Source of the DNA: Bacteroidales bacterium UBA4360
GTDB taxonomy: Bacteria > Bacteroidota > Bacteroidia > Bacteroidales > UBA932
Length of the DNA stretch: 64,000 nt
Assembly: GCA_002393945.1 (NCBI GenBank)
Contig: DGSO01000014.1
Coordinates: 36,497 to 100,496, forward strand
Reading direction: 5' to 3'
Made by a program: the position numbers and the translations under genes. The notes under the pieces were generated by a model. That model saw nothing but the letters and a program-made list of their open reading frames with translations, did no database searches and was not told where the DNA came from. Positions 42,385 to 49,912 of the stretch are shown in pieces (position 1 is the first letter of the stretch; each line of letters opens with the position of its first letter).

Positions 42385-44974
42385 CGGCAGGCAGTTCCTT
42401 GATGTAGATGTCGTTCTGGGGGAACGGGATTTCTATGCCGTTCTCTGCGAAGGCGTTGTAGATTGCTTCCTTGGCCTGGGCGGCAAAGGAGTAGTGGGCG
42501 TCTACGGTGGCAAAAAGCACCACCTGGATGTCCACGCTGCTGTCTCCGAAGTTCTTCAGGCGCACGTTGATGCCCTTCTTTCCGTCCACAATGTCGCGGC
42601 CGTACTTGTCCTTGCCAAGAAGCGGCTGAAGGGCCTCCAGGATGACTGAACGGGCCTTTTCCACATCCGTTCCGTACTTGACGCCAACGGTGAAGTTAAT
42701 CATCTCATAGTGGTGGTTGCGGGTGAGGTTCTTGAAGTTCTGGTTGAATAGGGCCGTGTTGGTGAACGCTATGACGGAGCCGTCCTCGGCGGCAACCTGG
42801 GTGCTCTGATAAGAGAGGCTCTGGACAACGCCGCGGATGCCGTCGCATTCGATGGTGTCCCCCACCCTCACGCGGCCGCTCATGAGCTGAACCCCGTAGA
42901 AGAAGTTGTTAAGGACATCCTTCATTGCGAAACCGATACCCGTAGCAAGGCCCGTTGTTATGATAGTGAGGGCCGATGTAGGTATCTTCAGCATCACGAA
43001 CACTATAATGACGTAGATGCCCCAGCACACCAGGGTTATGATGTTGTTGGCAAGGTTGAAGTTGATGTCGGACTCTTTGAAGACCGTTCCCTCGCTCATT
43101 TTTTCTATGGTAGCCCTTGTGAGGTTGACACGGTAGAAAGCCTTGATTGCATATACGATGTAACGGAATATGAAGAACAGGCTGAGTACCATTATGAGCT
43201 TGAACAGGGACAGGTGAACCACGCCTTCTACGTTGATGAGGGGATTCATGAAGAAGTCTCCGGCAACCGTGGAAAGGTTGAAAACGTTGCAGGCAAGGTT
43301 GATAGCTATCGGAATAGACCACAGGGCAAGCAGAGGGATAACCACCATGTTAATGAGGTCATGGAACCAGGTTATCTCGATGAATGCACCCTTTCCGGAG
43401 GAGAGAGGCATCCTGGGATTGCGCTTGCGGTAATTGATCTGGTGCTGCTTGATATGGCTTTCGTAATTGCGGTCCATGATATTGGACACGGCCATTACCG
43501 TCTGCACAAGCGACAGCTGGAAGAACCACCAGATAAGGATGATGACCGACATCATCACAAGGCCGTACCATGAGATAGCGGTAGAGACGGCCATTACTCC
43601 GAAGGATATCCAGAGCATTATCCTGTCGCTCCTTGGCACCTTCTCCAGGAACTTGTAATTGAACCAGAACTGCCAGGCCGTAAACAAGAGTACAATCAGC
43701 GGGAAGAAGACGTTCAGGGCGCTGTTGGGGACGAATATAGTCCTCAGGAACACCACTATGAAGCCAAGGGTAAGAGTGGGCAGATATGCCTTCAGGGCGG
43801 GATATGTCTGCTGCTCATTCAGGCGGATTAGCATGGAAGTGAAAATCGCCGCAAGCAGCCACGCATACTCTCCCATCATCCTGGAGGCAAGGTTTATAAA
43901 GGTATCTGGGCCCTTGCTGTATGAGTTGAAAAGAATGATGACGGAGAAGATGATGACGCCCGTGAGAGCTATGAGTATTCCCTTGTGTTCCTGGAAATAC
44001 TGCATCTGGAAGAACTTGACGCGTTTTACCAGCAGCTTCACGATGAAGGTTGCAAGTATCATCGCAAATATAAGGATGACGAGCATCACAAAGGCGTATG
44101 CGGCAACGATGGGGCCGCGCCAGGCGCTGTAGGTTCCCCGGTCGTCGACGGCTCCGGGGCTGTACTTTGCCTTCATGTCCGCCACGGCACGCTGGACGTT
44201 GCGCCCAAAGCCCTTCAAAATCACGAAATAGTTGCGCTGTCCGTGCAGGAAGACCTTGTTCTGGACGACATGGTAACGCTCCTGGGCATAGTCGTAGGCT
44301 TCTTTGAGGAGCCGGTCGGTATCGGCATAATCCTCGGAATCTGCCTCGATGTGCTTGATGGTTTCCATGTAGTGTTCTACCATGGATTCGGCATAGAAGA
44401 GGCAGCTGTCCCTGATGGCTGCAGTTTCTTCATCCATGCGGAAGCCTTCCTTCAGGGCGAACGAGGGCAGGTTCAGAAGGGTGTCAACCTTGAATTCAAG
44501 GCTGTCCATGACATTTCCCAGCTGCGGCACAAGCGAAGGGTCGATCTTCACCGGAGGCATGTTCCTGAGAGTCTGGGCAAGCTTGGAATAGCGGTCCAGC
44601 TCAGTGCTCATGTTCTGGATAATCTCGTCGAAGGGCATGCGGTTGGCGTCGAACTTTTCATACTGGTCCGTAACCTGGTGCAGGGCATAGGTAAGGTCGA
44701 AAGTATGGTTCTGAGGCTGCGAGTATAACATGAGGGACAGCTCGTTGGACTGCTCCACAAGGTTCACGAGACTCTGGTGCTGGGACTGGATGCGGGCAGC
44801 GCCGGCGGCATTGCGCCGCACTGTTTTCTCGTAGTCCGTCTTGAGCTCGGACAGGAGCACCAGGAGGGTCTGCTGGAGGTCTTTTTCCTTAAAAACGGCA
44901 TATGCCGGCACGAGGGCCAGCATAACTGCAGAAATGCCTGCGAGGAGGCGTCTGGGGAATTTGTTCAGTGTCAT
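42374..44974 (-). CDS. Large MscS-family mechanosensitive channel
   Basis: An 866-residue membrane protein. An N-terminal signal-like helix precedes a periplasmic helical domain of about 250 residues (for example FDLTYALHQVTDQYEKFDA). About eight further membrane segments follow, then the MscS pore and cytosolic domain near residues 650-860 (ALTIITTGLATGIGFAMKDV, GDTIECDGIRGVVQSLSYQS). This MscK/MscM-like layout is for large channels with extra domains. It overlaps serB upstream and thrE downstream. Confidence 0.9.
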   Translation of the reverse strand: MTLNKFPRRLLAGISAVMLALVPAYAVFKEKDLQQTLLVLLSELKTDYEKTVRRNAAGAARIQSQHQSLVNLVEQSNELSLMLYSQPQNHTFDLTYALHQVTDQYEKFDANRMPFDEIIQNMSTELDRYSKLAQTLRNMPPVKIDPSLVPQLGNVMDSLEFKVDTLLNLPSFALKEGFRMDEETAAIRDSCLFYAESMVEHYMETIKHIEADSEDYADTDRLLKEAYDYAQERYHVVQNKVFLHGQRNYFVILKGFGRNVQRAVADMKAKYSPGAVDDRGTYSAWRGPIVAAYAFVMLVILIFAMILATFIVKLLVKRVKFFQMQYFQEHKGILIALTGVIIFSVIILFNSYSKGPDTFINLASRMMGEYAWLLAAIFTSMLIRLNEQQTYPALKAYLPTLTLGFIVVFLRTIFVPNSALNVFFPLIVLLFTAWQFWFNYKFLEKVPRSDRIMLWISFGVMAVSTAISWYGLVMMSVIILIWWFFQLSLVQTVMAVSNIMDRNYESHIKQHQINYRKRNPRMPLSSGKGAFIEITWFHDLINMVVIPLLALWSIPIAINLACNVFNLSTVAGDFFMNPLINVEGVVHLSLFKLIMVLSLFFIFRYIVYAIKAFYRVNLTRATIEKMSEGTVFKESDINFNLANNIITLVCWGIYVIIVFVMLKIPTSALTIITTGLATGIGFAMKDVLNNFFYGVQLMSGRVRVGDTIECDGIRGVVQSLSYQSTQVAAEDGSVIAFTNTALFNQNFKNLTRNHHYEMINFTVGVKYGTDVEKARSVILEALQPLLGKDKYGRDIVDGKKGINVRLKNFGDSSVDIQVVLFATVDAHYSFAAQAKEAIYNAFAENGIEIPFPQNDIYIKELPADGK

Positions 44975-46200
44975 AATTTACCTTGTTCGCCAAGATGGCT
45001 GTCCTTGAATCCCAGGAAGTAGAGAACGCCGTCAAGGCCTATAGTAGAGAGGCTTTGGCTGGCGCTGGCCTTCACCCTGGGCTTTGCGTGGAAGGCTATG
45101 CCAAGACCCGCTTCGTTGATCATGGGAAGGTCGTTGGCGCCGTCTCCAACGGCGATGGTCTGGGCTATGTTGACTTTCTCTGTCTGGGCGATGAGGCGCA
45201 GGAGGTCTGCCTTGCGGCGGCCGTCGACGATGTCGCCTACATATCGGCCCGTGAGTTTTCCGTCCTCTCCTACTTCCAGTTCGTTGGCATAGACGTAATC
45301 GATGCCGTAGCGGCGCTGGAGGTATTCTCCGAAGAAGGTGAAGCCGCCGGAGAGGATGGCGATCTTGTATCCGCAGGTCTTGAGAACGCTCATGAGGCGG
45401 TCTGTGCCTTCGGTAATGGGGAGGTTTTCTGCAATGTCCTGCATGACGGAGATGTCGAGACCCTTGAGGAGGGCGACTCTTTCCGCGAAGCTTTCCTTGA
45501 AGTCGATTTCACCGCGCATCGCACGTTCCGTGATGGCGGCAACCTTGTCGTAGACGCCGTGGCGGCGGGCAAGCTCGTCGATGCATTCGGCCTGGATGAG
45601 TGTGGAATCCATATCGAAGCAGATGAGGCGGCGCATGCGGCGGTACATGTCGTCCTTCTGGAAGGAGAAGTCCATGCCGGAATCGGCAGAAAGGGCCATC
45701 AGTTCCTTCTGGAAGGCGGCTTTGTCCGAGAGGGTGCCGCGGATGGAGAACTCCACGCAGGCGCGGACGTTCTTTTCCGGATGCATGATGCTCATTCGGC
45801 CGGTGAGGCGCTTGATGGCGTCGATGTTAAGGTCGTGCCGGGCGATGATTTCGGCGGCGGACTGGAGCTGGGCTGCAGAAAGGCTCCTGCCGATGACGGT
45901 GAGGATGTAGCGGTTCTTGCCCTGGCGGCCGGCCCAGGCCTCGTAATCATCGTCCGTGATGGGCTCAAAGCCGATGGTGACGCCCAACTCGGTGGTTTTG
46001 AAGAGGAGTTCCTTCATCACCTGGCCGGAGAGGTCGTCGTCGATTCTTATGAGAAGGCCCAGGGAAAGGGTTGAGTGGATATCGGCCTGGCCGATGTCCA
46101 GGATCTGGGCGTTGTACTTTGCGAGTATAGTCATGATTTCGGAGGTAAGGCCCACGCGGTCCTTGCCCGAAATCCTGATCAGTATCTGTTCCTGTTTCAT
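44971..46200 (-). CDS. serB: Phosphoserine phosphatase SerB with N-terminal ACT domains
   Basis: A 409-residue enzyme for the last step of serine synthesis. Residues 1-80 are an ACT domain (ILIRISGKDRVGLTSEIMTI) and a second ACT-like region follows (ILTVIGRSLSAAQLQSAAEI). The HAD domain starts near residue 190 with ICFDMDSTLIQAECIDELA; other motifs are ILSGGFTFF and VGDGANDLPMI. The ACT domains suggest amino-acid feedback. It overlaps the CNNM-type gene upstream and the channel gene downstream by 4 bp each. Confidence 0.96.
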   Translation of the reverse strand: MKQEQILIRISGKDRVGLTSEIMTILAKYNAQILDIGQADIHSTLSLGLLIRIDDDLSGQVMKELLFKTTELGVTIGFEPITDDDYEAWAGRQGKNRYILTVIGRSLSAAQLQSAAEIIARHDLNIDAIKRLTGRMSIMHPEKNVRACVEFSIRGTLSDKAAFQKELMALSADSGMDFSFQKDDMYRRMRRLICFDMDSTLIQAECIDELARRHGVYDKVAAITERAMRGEIDFKESFAERVALLKGLDISVMQDIAENLPITEGTDRLMSVLKTCGYKIAILSGGFTFFGEYLQRRYGIDYVYANELEVGEDGKLTGRYVGDIVDGRRKADLLRLIAQTEKVNIAQTIAVGDGANDLPMINEAGLGIAFHAKPRVKASASQSLSTIGLDGVLYFLGFKDSHLGEQGKL

Positions 46201-47261
46201 TCTTCTTCGTCGTCTTCAGGGAGAACGATCTGCTTGTACTGGTTGCGGCGCTTCTGCCAGCGTTCGCGGGCATACTGCTGCATGTCTGTGATGGTGTCGT
46301 TCTCGTCTATTATTTCCATTCCAAGGATGGTTTCGATGATGTCTTCGAGGGTAAGGATGCCCTGGAAGCAGCCGTAATCGTCAATTATGAGGGCTATCTG
46401 GTCCTTGGTATTGAGGAGGCTTTCCCATACGTCGGAAACGGAGGTTTCCTCGTGGAAAGCTGCTATTTTACGTTTGATGCTGCGAAGGCGGGTGTCGAAC
46501 TTGTCCTCCGCAAGGTTTTCGAGTACGTCGTTTCGCATGACGTAGCCGGTGATGAATTCAGGGGAATCGGCATAAACCGGGATACGGGAGTTGTGGGAGA
46601 GGTCTTCCTGCTTGTAGAACTGCCTCAGGGTCATGTTTTCAGGGGCGATGGCAGCAACCACGCGGGGAGTCATGATCTCGTAGGCCTTGATGTCGTCCAG
46701 CTTGATGATGTTCTGGATTACCTTGTTCTCCGAATTGTCAAGTACGCCTTCCTCTTCGCCTATATTGGCCATTGCAGACACTTCCTCCCTGGATATTGCG
46801 GTGTCCGGCTCTTCGTCTGAGATGCTGTTGTGCAGTTTGTCGATAATCCACACAAGCGGATAGAGAAGGTAAACCAGGAACTGCATTATCTTGGAGAGCC
46901 AGAGCATGTCCTTCCAGTGCTTTGTGCCGATGGATTTGGGTAGTATCTCCGAAAATACCAGGATGAGGAGGGTCATGACGGCGCTGATGATGCCGAACCA
47001 GTGGTCTCCGGAAAGGAGCGTCGCCTGATGGCCCACTGCCGCTGCGCCAAGGGTGTTGGCGATGGTATTGAGAGACAAAATTGCCGACAGGGGCCTGTCC
47101 GGGTCCATTTTCATCTTCATGAAAAGCGAGGCGTTCTTGTCTCCTTCGTCCTCCTTCATCGTTATATACGAGATGGGTGTGGACATGAGAACCGACTCCA
47201 AAAGCGAACACAGGAATGAGATTCCCATGGTCAGAAGCAGGTATACTATCAGCAGCGTCAT
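46197..47261 (-). CDS. CNNM/HlyC/CorC-family membrane protein with CBS domains
   Basis: A 354-residue protein: a DUF21 (CNNM) transmembrane domain with about four segments (residues 1-150), then a CBS pair (MTPRVVAAIAPENMTLRQFY, IPVYADSPEFITGYVMRNDV, ALIIDDYGCFQGILTLEDII). The usual C-terminal CorC_HlyC domain is missing; the protein ends about 40 residues after the second CBS. Such proteins are linked to magnesium or cobalt transport. It opens a four-gene operon (with serB, channel and thrE) from the promoter at 47283-47290. Confidence 0.88.
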   Translation of the reverse strand: MTLLIVYLLLTMGISFLCSLLESVLMSTPISYITMKEDEGDKNASLFMKMKMDPDRPLSAILSLNTIANTLGAAAVGHQATLLSGDHWFGIISAVMTLLILVFSEILPKSIGTKHWKDMLWLSKIMQFLVYLLYPLVWIIDKLHNSISDEEPDTAISREEVSAMANIGEEEGVLDNSENKVIQNIIKLDDIKAYEIMTPRVVAAIAPENMTLRQFYKQEDLSHNSRIPVYADSPEFITGYVMRNDVLENLAEDKFDTRLRSIKRKIAAFHEETSVSDVWESLLNTKDQIALIIDDYGCFQGILTLEDIIETILGMEIIDENDTITDMQQYARERWQKRRNQYKQIVLPEDDEEE

Positions 47262-47282
47262 ACTTTATTATACAATAATCTG

Positions 47283-47290
47283 CAAATTTA
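47283..47290 (-). promoter_or_regulatory. Promoter of the CNNM-serB-channel-thrE operon
   Basis: The reverse strand reads TAAATTTG with TTTG (complement of 47310-47313) 19 bp upstream, inside the end of the HddC-GmhB gene. The ATG is 21 bp downstream. Confidence 0.6.
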
Positions 47291-47308
47291 CTGATTTTTG
47301 CGGTATTC

Positions 47309-48508
47309 TCAAAGGAGGATGAAGTCTATGCCGGCGTTTTGTGCAAATGCGGCGTCGGTCCTGGAGTCTCCAAGCATTATTGCACTTTCCATTTCAGGGA
47401 ACAGCTGCCTTGCTTCATGGTACATGCCAGGGTTGGGTTTGCGGCGGGGGTCTGCATCATCAGTGGCCGTGCAGGTAAGGATAGCGTCTATGCCTCCGCC
47501 AGCCTTGACTATAGCCTGCTGCATCCTGGAGTGGATATCTGCAAGATCCCTGTCTGTCATGAGTCCCCTGCCCACTCCCCTCTGGTTGGTCACCACTATG
47601 ATGCGCTTGAACTTTGCAGCCCACTTTGGGAACTCTTCCAGTATTCCGCTCAAGAACTTGAACTGCGCCCACGTTCTCACATAATCGCCGGGAATTCTGA
47701 CGTTTATGGTTCCGTCACGGTCGATGAGGAGGGTATCGGCACCGCTTTCCATGAGCTTTTTAGAAGCGGCTTTTACCGCCCTGTACTCCGGCAATTCCGT
47801 CTGCGCCCTTTCATAATCTTCCGGAATGCCTATGTCCAGGAAATAACAGTCCTGCACTATACCGTACGTCTTATATTTCAAAGGCTCCAGAACCTCCTTC
47901 TCAAATGAAAACTTCGGCGCAAAACCGCTCAAATCCAAATCATTAAGCGCATACACTCCCCCGTTTATCAACCCCTCGCTGCAATATCCCTTTTCCCTGA
48001 ATCCGATAATTACCCCACTGTCATTTCGAGCGGAGCCGAAGGCGGAGTCGAGAAATCTCATTTCAACGGCCCCATACCTGTCAAAATCCTTCATCGGCTT
48101 AAGCGCAACGGTTATGGGCGCGTCGAATGTAAATGCTTTAAGGTCTACCGGAAAAAAGGTGTCTCCGTTTACTACGAAGACCTGTTTCCCGCGGCAGTAT
48201 TTGAGCGCTTCGCGTATGCCACCGCCGGTACCAAGAGGGGTCTCCTCTACGGCATAATCTATGTCAAAGGGATAACTTTGAGCTGATACCCAGTTTATTA
48301 TATGCTCACGGAGATAGCCTACAGAAAGAATTACGTGTTCCACGCCCTGGTCCTGGAGCCAGTCAAGGATGTAAGATAGAAAAGGCCGAGATTTCTCGAC
48401 TTCGCTCGAAATGACAGTGTGGCCGATGGGGGCCATGCATTTGGGGAGGTTGGAAACGGCGCTGCGGAGGCGGGTGCCCAGGCCGCCGGCAAGGACTATT
48501 GCTTCCAT
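47309..48508 (-). CDS. HddC-like nucleotidyltransferase fused to GmhB-like HAD phosphatase
   Basis: A 399-residue bifunctional protein for GDP-heptose synthesis. Residues 1-245 are a sugar-phosphate nucleotidyltransferase (IVLAGGLGTRLRS, VNGDTFFP, ETPLGTGGGI), likely heptose-1-phosphate guanylyltransferase. Residues 258-399 are a HAD-IIIA phosphatase (LLIDRDGTINV with D263 and D265, VVTNQRGVGRG, IMLGDSRTDAAFA), likely heptose-1,7-bisphosphate 7-phosphatase. Two copies of a palindromic repeat sit inside the first domain, as residues 30-41 (HTVISSEVEKSR) and 150-165 (MRFLDSAFGSARNDSG); both keep the frame and lie where family members have short turns. It overlaps hddA by 13 bp. Confidence 0.9.
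   Translation of the reverse strand: MEAIVLAGGLGTRLRSAVSNLPKCMAPIGHTVISSEVEKSRPFLSYILDWLQDQGVEHVILSVGYLREHIINWVSAQSYPFDIDYAVEETPLGTGGGIREALKYCRGKQVFVVNGDTFFPVDLKAFTFDAPITVALKPMKDFDRYGAVEMRFLDSAFGSARNDSGVIIGFREKGYCSEGLINGGVYALNDLDLSGFAPKFSFEKEVLEPLKYKTYGIVQDCYFLDIGIPEDYERAQTELPEYRAVKAASKKLMESGADTLLIDRDGTINVRIPGDYVRTWAQFKFLSGILEEFPKWAAKFKRIIVVTNQRGVGRGLMTDRDLADIHSRMQQAIVKAGGGIDAILTCTATDDADPRRKPNPGMYHEARQLFPEMESAIMLGDSRTDAAFAQNAGIDFILL
48016..48059 (+). repeat. Intragenic palindromic repeat, long copy (44 nt)
   Basis: On the plus strand it begins CACTGTCATTTCGAGCG and ends GAGTCGAGAAATCTC. It is the same sequence as the reverse complement of 48388-48419, except for a 12-nt enlargement in the middle (a near tandem copy of GCGGAGYCGA). 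It encodes residues 150-165 of the HddC-GmhB protein in the opposite sense. Confidence 0.85.
48388..48419 (-). repeat. Intragenic palindromic repeat, short copy (32 nt), inverted relative to the other
   Basis: The reverse strand begins CACTGTCATTTCGAGCG and ends AAGTCGAGAAATCTC, so it has the same ends as 48016-48059. Internal complementarity (ATTTC, TCGA arms) would let it form a short hairpin. It encodes residues 30-41 (HTVISSEVEKSR) in frame. Confidence 0.85.
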
Positions 48509-49494
48509 GATACGGCGCCTTGGTGGGTGAAATGGAAATCGCGGACTTCGCCGGGGAGGCGTGAGAGGGAATCGGCAATGAAGGATTTGCGTTCGGGGGG
48601 GACCATGAGCATGATGAAGCCACCGCCGCCTGCGCCGGAAACCTTGCCGGAGATGGCTCCGGCGGCGATTGCTGTGTCGAAGGCGGTCTGGATCATGGGG
48701 TTGGTGATGGCATCGGCCATTTTCTTCTTGTCTTCCCAGGCGCGGCCGAGGATATCGGCAAAGGATTTGAAGTTGCCGTCCAGGAGGGCCTGGCGCATGT
48801 CGAAGGCGCTTTGCTTGATGCGGTGCATGGCTTCCACGGCCGTGGTTTTGCCGCTGCGGGTGGCTTTCTGCTGCTCGGAGATGATGGCGGCGCTTTCGCG
48901 GCTGCGGCCGGTGAAGTAGAGGAGCATGGAGTCCTGGAGGGTCTTCACGGTGGCTTCCGGAAGGGCGACGGGGTCTACGGTGACGGTATTGTCGGTGTTG
49001 AAGGACATGAAGTTGAAGCCGCCGAATGCAGCCGCGTACTGGTCCTGCTTGCCGCCGGCAAATGCTAGGTCGATGCGCTCGATCTCATAGGCGGTGTGGG
49101 CAAGGGCGTAGGTGTTTATCGGCCTTTCAAGCCACTCCAGGAAGCATTTGAGGATGGCCACCACCATGGTGGAGGAGGTGCCAAGGCCGGATCCGGCGGG
49201 AGCGTCGTTCCATGTGTGGATGCGGAAACCGGTATTGATCGGCCCCACCCTGGCTATGACGCCGTCGATGAGAGGGGCGCCGGTTTTCTCGCCGAGGGGG
49301 ATGCAGGTGCTGATGCCTGCGTCATCGGCCCGGACTTCAATCACTGGCTCGCAGAGAGGCTCTATGGTGCAATATGCACTGAGGTTTATGGTGGCGTTGA
49401 GAACGTTGCCGCCATATATGTCGCTGTATGGGGAGACATCGCTTCCGCCTCCCGCAAGACCTAATCTGAGGGGTGCTTTGGAACAGATAATCAT
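48496..49494 (-). CDS. hddA: GHMP-family kinase, D-glycero-D-manno-heptose 7-phosphate kinase (HddA) type
   Basis: A 332-residue GHMP kinase. It starts with IICSKAPLRLGLAGGGSD, the typical first motif, followed by the ATP-binding PAGSGLGTSSTMVVAIL (about residues 93-109) and the third motif GKVSGAGGGGFIMLMV. The neighbouring HddC-GmhB fusion makes heptose 7-phosphate 1-kinase the most likely activity (GDP-D-alpha-D-heptose pathway for surface glycans). Phosphoheptose isomerase GmhA is not in the window. It overlaps the GNAT gene upstream by 4 bp. Confidence 0.88.
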   Translation of the reverse strand: MIICSKAPLRLGLAGGGSDVSPYSDIYGGNVLNATINLSAYCTIEPLCEPVIEVRADDAGISTCIPLGEKTGAPLIDGVIARVGPINTGFRIHTWNDAPAGSGLGTSSTMVVAILKCFLEWLERPINTYALAHTAYEIERIDLAFAGGKQDQYAAAFGGFNFMSFNTDNTVTVDPVALPEATVKTLQDSMLLYFTGRSRESAAIISEQQKATRSGKTTAVEAMHRIKQSAFDMRQALLDGNFKSFADILGRAWEDKKKMADAITNPMIQTAFDTAIAAGAISGKVSGAGGGGFIMLMVPPERKSFIADSLSRLPGEVRDFHFTHQGAVSWKQ

Positions 49495-49910
49495 TTTAGT
49501 TCCAGCTTATAAACATTGGTGTCCCTCTTCACGAATCCAAGGGAACGGTACAGCATGTTCGCGCTTTCACGTGAAGGCCTTGAAGTGAGATGGACTGAAA
49601 TGGGCGCATACTTGCGGGCTTCTTCCAGAAGGTGCTCCAGCAGCTTTCGTCCCAGATGCCGGCCCCTGTAGGCCTGGGATACCACCACATCCTCTATATG
49701 CGCCTTCCTGCCTGTTGGAGAAGCGCTTACAAGAAGCGTTCCGGTCGCGATTATATGCTCACCGTCCAGGATCGCATACATCTGCGCCCGGTCCGCCGCC
49801 TCCTGCAGCATCTCCCCAGTCACCTCAATCTCCGGATCCAGCTCCCGCATGAGCCCCAGCAGTTCCCCCACCTGCCCTTCCGACAGTTTATGTAGCTGTA
49901 CTGTTTGCAC
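49491..49910 (-). CDS. GNAT N-acetyltransferase
   Basis: A 139-residue single GNAT domain. The acetyl-CoA loop is VVSQAYRGRHLGRKLLEHLL (Q-x-x-R-G-x-x-L/G pattern) near residues 75-94, and the usual end pattern NMLYRSLGFVKRDTNVYKLE is present. Substrate unknown. Its place between the CapD-type and HddA genes suggests either a sugar-nucleotide role or an unrelated passenger. Confidence 0.85.
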   Translation of the reverse strand: MQTVQLHKLSEGQVGELLGLMRELDPEIEVTGEMLQEAADRAQMYAILDGEHIIATGTLLVSASPTGRKAHIEDVVVSQAYRGRHLGRKLLEHLLEEARKYAPISVHLTSRPSRESANMLYRSLGFVKRDTNVYKLELK

Positions 49911-49912
49911 CG

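Noticed and set aside
44983..46074. A 363-residue plus-strand frame
   Set aside because: It is fully antisense to serB, whose motifs are unmistakable; its composition is that of a complement frame.
47309..48508. The peptide insertions in HddC-GmhB as functional loops of the family
   Set aside because: Both coincide exactly with the ends of one repeated DNA sequence present in opposite orientations, which points to inserted DNA.
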